A program made the translations under genes and the position numbers. This document shows positions 59,701 to 64,000 of a DNA stretch of 64,000 bases, one piece after another (positions within the stretch are counted from its first letter, which is position 1; each line of letters starts with the position of its first letter). The notes under the pieces are model-generated. The model was not told the DNA's origin and did no database searches. It saw nothing but the letters and a program-made list of their open reading frames with translations. Source of the DNA: CAXXHQ01 sp963665265. Lineage in GTDB: Bacteria > Planctomycetota > Planctomycetia > Pirellulales > Thermoguttaceae. The DNA lies in the NCBI GenBank assembly GCA_963665265.2, contig OY762224.2:1426001-1490000 (forward strand). Reading direction: 5' to 3'.

Positions 59701-60617
59701 ACGCCGATCTGATTAAAACCCTGTCGTCTGAGATCGGAATCTCCGGAACGCAGCTTAGCGATAATCTGAACAAGATGCTGGTCCAGGCTCAAGCCGCGAC
59801 TTACCAGGCGCTTCAAGGGCAAGGCGAATGGCTACTGAGTCTAAGCAAAGACTTGGGCGCGGCCGCCGACGAGTTGGGCAAGAAGGCTCGGTTGACGGTT
59901 GACTCCGCCGTCCGAACGTCGTTGCTGGAGGAGTCCACCAGGCTCGCGCAACTGGCGACGACCATGACGGACGTGGTCGCCGGTCAGCAGAAGGTCGCCA
60001 ACCTCAAGGCCGCCGCTCCGCAAGTTGAAGCTGCAATTCAGCAAAACGTCGATGCAGGTCAGAACTCGCAGAACATTCAAATGGTCGTTCGCTTTGACGA
60101 GATGGTGCGAAGCGCGACTGATGGGCAAAGAGTATTTCTCCGGCAAACGGACCTTATAGCCCCGGCGACGGACGTCGCCAAGGAGCGAGCGTCGAGCTCT
60201 TATACGGCGATCAAGGACGCGATCAGCGGCGCGACTGCCGCTCAGAATGCGCTCAACGACTCCATTCGGAACATGCCGGTTCCTTCAACCGGAAGCGTGC
60301 AGAGTAGATCGCTCGGCGGGCTGATGAGCGAAATGCGATTCTTCGAGAGCGGCGGCGCCGCGCGAGGAACGGACACGATTCCCGCCATGCTTAGCCCCGG
60401 AGAGTTCGTCACCAGCGCAAAAAATACTCGTCGCTTCTTGCCTCAGCTACAGGCGATCAACGCCGGAATTCCTCCGATCGCCGAGCCTTCCGCAGTAACT
60501 TACAACACGACGGTCGGGGACATTAACGTCAACGGCGCTCAGCAACCCAAGTTAGTCGCCCGTGAAGTGATGGCCGCCATACGACGGGAGCAACGTCGCG
60601 GATCAGGTCGCCTGTAA
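56799..60617 (+). CDS. Tape measure protein (TP901 type), 1272 aa
   Basis: The N-terminal half has the TP901 core: FETQLAQIQTIGGPAVGTLG, VAQGYYNILSNQIEKAADAH, SSVINSYGMNASDAADISGK, and TLAHEMGVSFEEVLASLATL. Two or three hydrophobic helices lie at about residues 485-560, as usual for membrane-inserting tape measures. A long coiled-coil middle (about 590-830) follows. The C-terminal end has SGGAARGTDTIPAMLSPGEF, a motif common to tape measure ends. The length suggests a tail of normal siphovirus dimension. Followed by tail proteins. Confidence 0.9.
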   Translation: MAEITQTLGFDVQEALTALQRLDQQLVGLEQRLQSAATAAGNFNSASKPILDAFKGIGRLAGKAAVQVSGYAQAASRAAQVAAPQAPGNMATLAAILTQAQAGLKGLVAAANQAQTAMNKLGRSAASNLNQAAKAGDKLMVTFGTLSRVVATQLVVRAMSSLRNGMEESLSAAIGFETQLAQIQTIGGPAVGTLGDVAKQVRAVSEAFNRPIEDVAQGYYNILSNQIEKAADAHLVLVESARLATVAVSSLDDATNALSSVINSYGMNASDAADISGKLFAAVDKGRFTLSEIANTIGRTTTLAHEMGVSFEEVLASLATLTISGIKADEAQTLLSNAMRGLLKPTKAMKAAFAELNVANAEVGVATYGFQGFLERLRDTTDGTASEVTQLTENIRVGRGVFGLTGKAAEKYRKTLEEIRGAGAESLQSKFQIIMNTNAQQVQNELTKLRNFFVNDFGIVMLKIIKQTVDGFGGLVNIVRSLKDAMLTVAVVVPTFIAAQAAITTALKATTALTLGLRIMIGLKVGVAALWAVVLAHPIIAVVAAVTALAAAIAWWRGRNQEAIQTSGDLIDQLTKQHEAFALNADQLAAAATAEAKKVQATRTETVDKAYQQQFRLVAELKSLYEKDRDNAIEAQKDILERLKDQLKERLSLITKLINELERKQEESTRIIEKNRKESSDLKLKDQERYLDRQLGRLNDQAKAVKQLQRARELESRAAKLSNANDFEGAEDLLKTADERANAALELNEARLKEAATTAEQQDALLAIGEAEREVNGILQQRLGLREQENKAAQAQAMAAQQEITARRTQLADAKRLIEQIDKFEVISKNKDVAFEDRDSARKAVLSLTDQLETVLSQGDLNVEQFLGIQDLARKIRAPFESALTDTPVSLHFAFDEGIDAVFSKLEGRTIKVKAVITELEQASGAKFNVKAGMDEVAVGLVNKRRELLEAVADQASLPTEEANLAKNADLIKTLSSEIGISGTQLSDNLNKMLVQAQAATYQALQGQGEWLLSLSKDLGAAADELGKKARLTVDSAVRTSLLEESTRLAQLATTMTDVVAGQQKVANLKAAAPQVEAAIQQNVDAGQNSQNIQMVVRFDEMVRSATDGQRVFLRQTDLIAPATDVAKERASSSYTAIKDAISGATAAQNALNDSIRNMPVPSTGSVQSRSLGGLMSEMRFFESGGAARGTDTIPAMLSPGEFVTSAKNTRRFLPQLQAINAGIPPIAEPSAVTYNTTVGDINVNGAQQPKLVAREVMAAIRREQRRGSGRL

Positions 60618-60707
60618 TTCTTCGCCCCGCTCGCGGTGAGCGGAGGCTCTTCCACATCGCCGCTTCTCTAGGCGGTCGTGCAACTTTTTAACTTATCGGG
60701 AGATCGT

Positions 60708-61319
60708 ATGAGCACGGTCGTTTCCAATCTCGCGTTCGCGCAAGCCGCCGGAGTCGAAATCATTCGCGGCGGTTCCGCGAAAAGTCCGCTTCCTCTTCGC
60801 GGCCGCTTTAACGTCGAGCATTGGCGAGGCGGGAAGCTGTTGGCCGTCTATGCCATTGACAACGGCGTCACGAACGAAGGAAAGAACTTCCTTCTCAACG
60901 TGATGTTCCACGGCACGACGGCGATCAGCGTTTGGTATTTAGGTCTGATTTCCAATTCAGGCTATTCCGCGTTGGCGGTGGGCGACGCCTACGGCGCCGT
61001 CAACCAGTCGGGCAACGGTTGGACGGAGTTTGCGGACTATACGGACGCCAACAATAGCGCCAACTCCTCAACTCGTCCCGAGTGGCAGGAAAACGCTGCC
61101 GGCGGTCAAGCGATTACCAACGCCACGGCGTCCATTTTCAACATCACGGCCAGCGGAACGGTGAAAGGCGTATTCGCTTGCGGCGGCGCGAACGCCCAAA
61201 CCAAGAGCGACCACACAGCCGCAGGCAACTACCTTTGGGCGACGGCCTTGTTTAATTCGGGCGACGTGGCGGTCAACAACGGCGACCAATTAAAAGTGAC
61301 CTACTCGGTGAGCGCCTAA
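60708..61319 (+). CDS. Phage tail protein, 203 aa
   Basis: ATG 60708 follows GGGAG at 5 bases (an earlier GTG at 60678 is less likely). The sequence RFNVEHWRGGKLLAVYAIDN, then GVTNEGKNFLLNVMFHGTTA, ends with a beta-rich part (GDQLKVTYSVSA). Proteins of this pattern follow the tape measure in many phages and are tail or fibre components. A hairpin-like T-rich stretch (CGGCCTTTTCTTTTT near 61358) follows and may end a transcript or lie before the next gene. Confidence 0.65.
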   Translation: MSTVVSNLAFAQAAGVEIIRGGSAKSPLPLRGRFNVEHWRGGKLLAVYAIDNGVTNEGKNFLLNVMFHGTTAISVWYLGLISNSGYSALAVGDAYGAVNQSGNGWTEFADYTDANNSANSSTRPEWQENAAGGQAITNATASIFNITASGTVKGVFACGGANAQTKSDHTAAGNYLWATALFNSGDVAVNNGDQLKVTYSVSA

Positions 61320-61385
61320 TACTCTCTCGCCATAGGCCGGACGGGGTTTTGCCTCGTTCGGCCTTTTCTTTTTGAAGGAAACGCA

Positions 61386-62366
61386 ATGGCTTACGAACGC
61401 TTTGCGAACGGCGGTCTTTCCTCGTTGGATTCCGCCGTCGCTTCCGACGACGTCGCTTTGACCGTAAAGTCCGCAGTCGGGTTTCCCGCGACCGGCAATT
61501 TTCGCATCATCGTGGAGAGCGAGATTATGCTGGTGACGGGGGTGCTAGGGAAAACTTTTACGGTCGCGCGAGCGCAGGAGGGAACCACGGCGGCAAGCCA
61601 CGATTCGGGAGTCGCCGTCTTTCACGCCCTCACGGCCGGAGCGCTGGCTCAGCGCGACGTCGAACAATTCGCCGCAGGCGTAATTACCGATCGGGACGCT
61701 GCGGGGCAACCGGGCAGACTATATCTCCCCGCAGGCGGAATGGTCAGTCAAGACGACGGCGCGGTCTGGAACATGCTTCCCTTAAGCCGCATGAAGAGCC
61801 CGACCAGCAGCGGCTTCACTTGGGTTAACCAGGGGACCGCTTCAGTTACGGACACCCACGGAATGATGGTCCTAACGACGCCGAGCGTAAGTTCCGGGGA
61901 GAGCCTGCGCTGCCTTGTGAAGACGGCGCCGACGACGCCATATACGGTTACGGTTTGCATCCTGCCTCAGTCGCCGACGTACACTACCTCAAGCACTTGC
62001 GCCCAGTTCGGCGTCTGTTGGCGGGAGAATTCATCGGGAAAACTGTTGACCTATGGCTGGGGAATGGGAAGCTACCCTCTCTATTTTAGCTATGACCAGT
62101 GGACGAACTACGCAACGCTTTCCGCCAACCAATTTCAGTACGCCACGCCGCCGTTTGCGCCTTTCTGGATACGCATGTCGGACGACGGCGTTAACCGGTT
62201 GGTGGAGATTGCCGGTAGCGACGGCGTTTCCTTCGTGCCTGTCCATACGGTGCAGAGCCGCGCTACGTTCTTAACGGCCGATCAGATCGGCGTATTCGCC
62301 AACAGTTGGAAATCCGCCAACGGCATTCCGCGCGTCATCTCTTTCTTGCATTGGGAGGAAGCGTAA
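61386..62366 (+). CDS. Tail fibre-like protein, paralogue 1, 326 aa
   Basis: GAAGGAA precedes ATG 61386. The first 90 residues (DDVALTVKSAVGFPATGNFR, then IIVESEIMLVTGVLGKTFTV and FHALTAGALAQRDVE) form a domain shared with the next two genes. A central hinge (GQPGRLYLPAGGMVSQDDGA) precedes a beta-rich C-terminal part with ConA-like features (VLTTPSVSSGESLRCLVKTA onward) ending in ISFLHWEEA. The architecture suggests a receptor-binding or fibre protein. TAATG junction with the next gene. Confidence 0.65.
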   Translation: MAYERFANGGLSSLDSAVASDDVALTVKSAVGFPATGNFRIIVESEIMLVTGVLGKTFTVARAQEGTTAASHDSGVAVFHALTAGALAQRDVEQFAAGVITDRDAAGQPGRLYLPAGGMVSQDDGAVWNMLPLSRMKSPTSSGFTWVNQGTASVTDTHGMMVLTTPSVSSGESLRCLVKTAPTTPYTVTVCILPQSPTYTTSSTCAQFGVCWRENSSGKLLTYGWGMGSYPLYFSYDQWTNYATLSANQFQYATPPFAPFWIRMSDDGVNRLVEIAGSDGVSFVPVHTVQSRATFLTADQIGVFANSWKSANGIPRVISFLHWEEA

Positions 62367-63373
62367 TGGCTGAACAATTCAAGAACCTTGCCAGCGCCTC
62401 TCTCGCAAGCGGCATCGACGACGTTACCACGTCACTTGTCGTGAGCAGCGCAATGGGATTCACCGGAGGCGACTTCCGCATCCTCATTGACAGCGAGATC
62501 ATGAAGGTCACCGGCGTCAGCGGCACGACGTTCACCGTCGTGCGAGGTCAAGAAGGCACGTCTGCGGCTTCCCATGCGAGCGCCACGGCGGCGTTTCACG
62601 TTCTTACCGCCGGGGCGCTCGACGCGCACGATCAAGACGACTTAGCGGCTTTCGGAACGTACGCCGCTCGGCCGGCGGCCGGAACGCCGGGACGAATCTT
62701 TCTGCCGACCGACGGAGCGTTCATCGAGCGTGATGACGGAACGTCCTGGACTAAGTTCGGTCCGATCTGGCCGATGACGCCGCCCCAGCCCTCGGATTTT
62801 TCGACCTGGCTCAACCAATCGACTGCCGCCTGCACAAATACCTATGGGCCAATGCACTTGGTCGGTCCGTCCTCCAGCAGCGCTATATGGCGCGCCGTGC
62901 TGAAGAGCTATCCGACGCCGCCCTTCACGTTAGTTACGGCATTCCTGCCCAACACGATCGCCAACGCCTATTCATCTTACGTCACTCTCGGACTTTGCAT
63001 CCGTGATTCGGCTTCCGCGAAAATGGAGGTGTACGGACTCGGCGGAGCGGGCGCCGACATGAACATTCGAGGCTACTATTTCGCCAGCGCAACGCCATCC
63101 TCGGGAACGAGCGTTACGGGGTGGCCGACAGGGCAACACTTCTCCGAATCGCCGTTAGTGTGGCTTAAGTACGTAGATGACTCGACAAATCGTATCATCT
63201 CCTTATCCGTCAACGGCCTAACGTGGACTCAATTAGCCAGCAATACGCGAACTACCAATCTCACGCCGGATCAAATTGGGGTGGCCGTTCAAGCTAACGC
63301 GGGCTACTCGTCTTCCTCTCCCGCCATGGCCATCGACACCGGCATCACCGTCTTACATTGGAGTCAATCATAA
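62366..63373 (+). CDS. Tail fibre-like protein, paralogue 2, 335 aa
   Basis: ATG 62366 follows GGAGG at about 8 bases and overlaps the TAA of the preceding gene. The N-terminal domain (VVSSAMGFTGGDFRILIDSE, TGVSGTTFTVVRGQEGTSAA) is homologous to paralogue 1. The C-terminal domain (TPPFTLVTAFLPNTIANAYS and so on, ending DTGITVLHWSQS) keeps the same layout but differs in sequence, consistent with diversified receptor specificity. TAATG coupling again joins it to the next gene. Confidence 0.65.
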   Translation: MAEQFKNLASASLASGIDDVTTSLVVSSAMGFTGGDFRILIDSEIMKVTGVSGTTFTVVRGQEGTSAASHASATAAFHVLTAGALDAHDQDDLAAFGTYAARPAAGTPGRIFLPTDGAFIERDDGTSWTKFGPIWPMTPPQPSDFSTWLNQSTAACTNTYGPMHLVGPSSSSAIWRAVLKSYPTPPFTLVTAFLPNTIANAYSSYVTLGLCIRDSASAKMEVYGLGGAGADMNIRGYYFASATPSSGTSVTGWPTGQHFSESPLVWLKYVDDSTNRIISLSVNGLTWTQLASNTRTTNLTPDQIGVAVQANAGYSSSSPAMAIDTGITVLHWSQS

Positions 63374-64000
63374 TGACCGAACGATTCGCCAATCAAGCCG
63401 TCACCACGTTGTCGGCGGCAATTGCGACGGCAGCAGCTACGAGTTGTACGGTCACTGATGCGACTGCATTTCCGACGACCGGTAACTTCCGAATCAAAAT
63501 TGACGGCGAACTCCTCCTTGTCACTCGCGTTTCGGGAACAACCTTCACCGTCACTCGCGGGATCGAAGGCACAACGCCGGCTACGCACGCAAGCGGCGCA
63601 GGCGTCATCCATCTTTTGACTAAAGGAAGTCTGGAAGCGCGTGTCGCTAATCGCTTCATTTCCGATATGTACGCCAATAAGCCGGCAGCCGGAATCAAAG
63701 GGCGGCTATTCATTCCTACAGACGGATTGTACTTGGAATATGACGACGGAACGACGTGGCATAAATACGGACCGTGTCAACGCCTCAAAGCTCCGCCGCA
63801 GACCGGCTGGACTTGGTTCAACCAGGGCAACGCCGCCGTAACTTATGCAGGAGGCGTCTTAATCCTCTCCGATCCGGACCAGGACACAAACAATCCCCAA
63901 GTGCGAGGCGTCGTTCGACCGCTGGGTGAAGGGAAGACGACTCTTACGACGGCGTTCACGATGAGCGGCGTCACGTCCGCTCAATGGTACGGCGGAAACT
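63373..64000 (+). CDS. Tail fibre-like protein, paralogue 3 (partial)
   Basis: ATG 63373 overlaps the previous stop. The N-terminal domain (CTVTDATAFPTTGNFRIKID, TRVSGTTFTVTRGIEGTTPA) and hinge (KGRLFIPTDGLYLEYDDGTT) match the two preceding paralogues. The frame remains open to the window end, so the C-terminal half is missing. Confidence 0.7.
   Translation, partial: MTERFANQAVTTLSAAIATAAATSCTVTDATAFPTTGNFRIKIDGELLLVTRVSGTTFTVTRGIEGTTPATHASGAGVIHLLTKGSLEARVANRFISDMYANKPAAGIKGRLFIPTDGLYLEYDDGTTWHKYGPCQRLKAPPQTGWTWFNQGNAAVTYAGGVLILSDPDQDTNNPQVRGVVRPLGEGKTTLTTAFTMSGVTSAQWYGGN

Larger units (their letters stand above)
40100..64000 (+). mobile_element. Siphovirus-like prophage, structural half (continues right)
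   Basis: The order is terminase, portal, connector, scaffold, P22-type coat, head closure, tail completion, tail tube, chaperone, tape measure and tail proteins, all on the plus strand with overlapping or tight junctions. That is the canonical late region of a tailed phage. The left boundary is inferred from the first phage-like plus-strand gene. Integrase, repressor and replication genes are not seen and may lie to the right. Confidence 0.88.

Overview
The window reads as a planctomycete chromosome, or a close relative, carrying at least one prophage. The best evidence is three proteins of the DUF1559 (prepilin-like) family at 12.6-17.5 kb, two DUF1573 proteins, a galaxin-like Cys-rich secreted protein, and a GH51-type glycoside hydrolase with added LamG/DUF1080-like domains. 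All of these are typical of Planctomycetota. No rRNA, tRNA or CRISPR array was recognised.

Layout. (1) 1-5.1 kb is an integrative-element-like segment. It has four tightly packed minus-strand small genes behind a strong sigma70-type promoter, two plus-strand genes, and a serine recombinase broken by a frameshift. The promoter of the small-gene operon and the promoter of the recombinase share an identical 17-bp sequence, so both are probably bound by one regulator. (2) 5.4-8.5 kb holds a chemotaxis pair, cheW and a large transducer. (3) 8.5-11.5 kb holds repeats, a small gene with a near-identical second copy 29.6 kb away, an HExxH protein and its partner, and a zinc-ribbon membrane protein. 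(4) 11.5-36.6 kb is a nearly all-minus-strand run of envelope and secreted-protein genes: two GT2 glycosyltransferases, DUF1559 proteins (one fused to an FGE-sulfatase domain), an esterase, a TPR protein, DUF1573 proteins, a visibly A+T-richer cassette of large unrecognised secreted or membrane proteins (20.9-28.6 kb), a GT39-like membrane transferase, a MauE/DoxX-thioredoxin protein, and the GH51-like protein, which has lost both catalytic glutamates. (5) 36.9-39.3 kb holds two small minus-strand genes, a candidate small RNA with promoter and terminator, and the second copy of the duplicated gene. (6) 40.1 kb to the right edge is the structural half of a siphovirus-like prophage, running off the window.

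The prophage follows a normal morphogenesis order: GpA-type large terminase, DUF4055 portal, connector, scaffold, P22-type coat, holin-like protein, head closure, tail completion, tail tube, tail assembly chaperone with an apparent -1 frameshift extension, gp10-like protein, tape measure, and three tandem paralogous tail proteins. Ahead of the terminase lies an unusual set of secreted products: a permuted NlpC/P60-like protein, a C39-like lipoprotein and a thioredoxin-like lipoprotein. No intact integrase, repressor or replication gene for this prophage lies within the window.

All functional calls rest on reading motifs by eye; no database search was possible. Domain names for the less conserved proteins are therefore provisional, and several start sites were chosen from visible ribosome-binding sequences.
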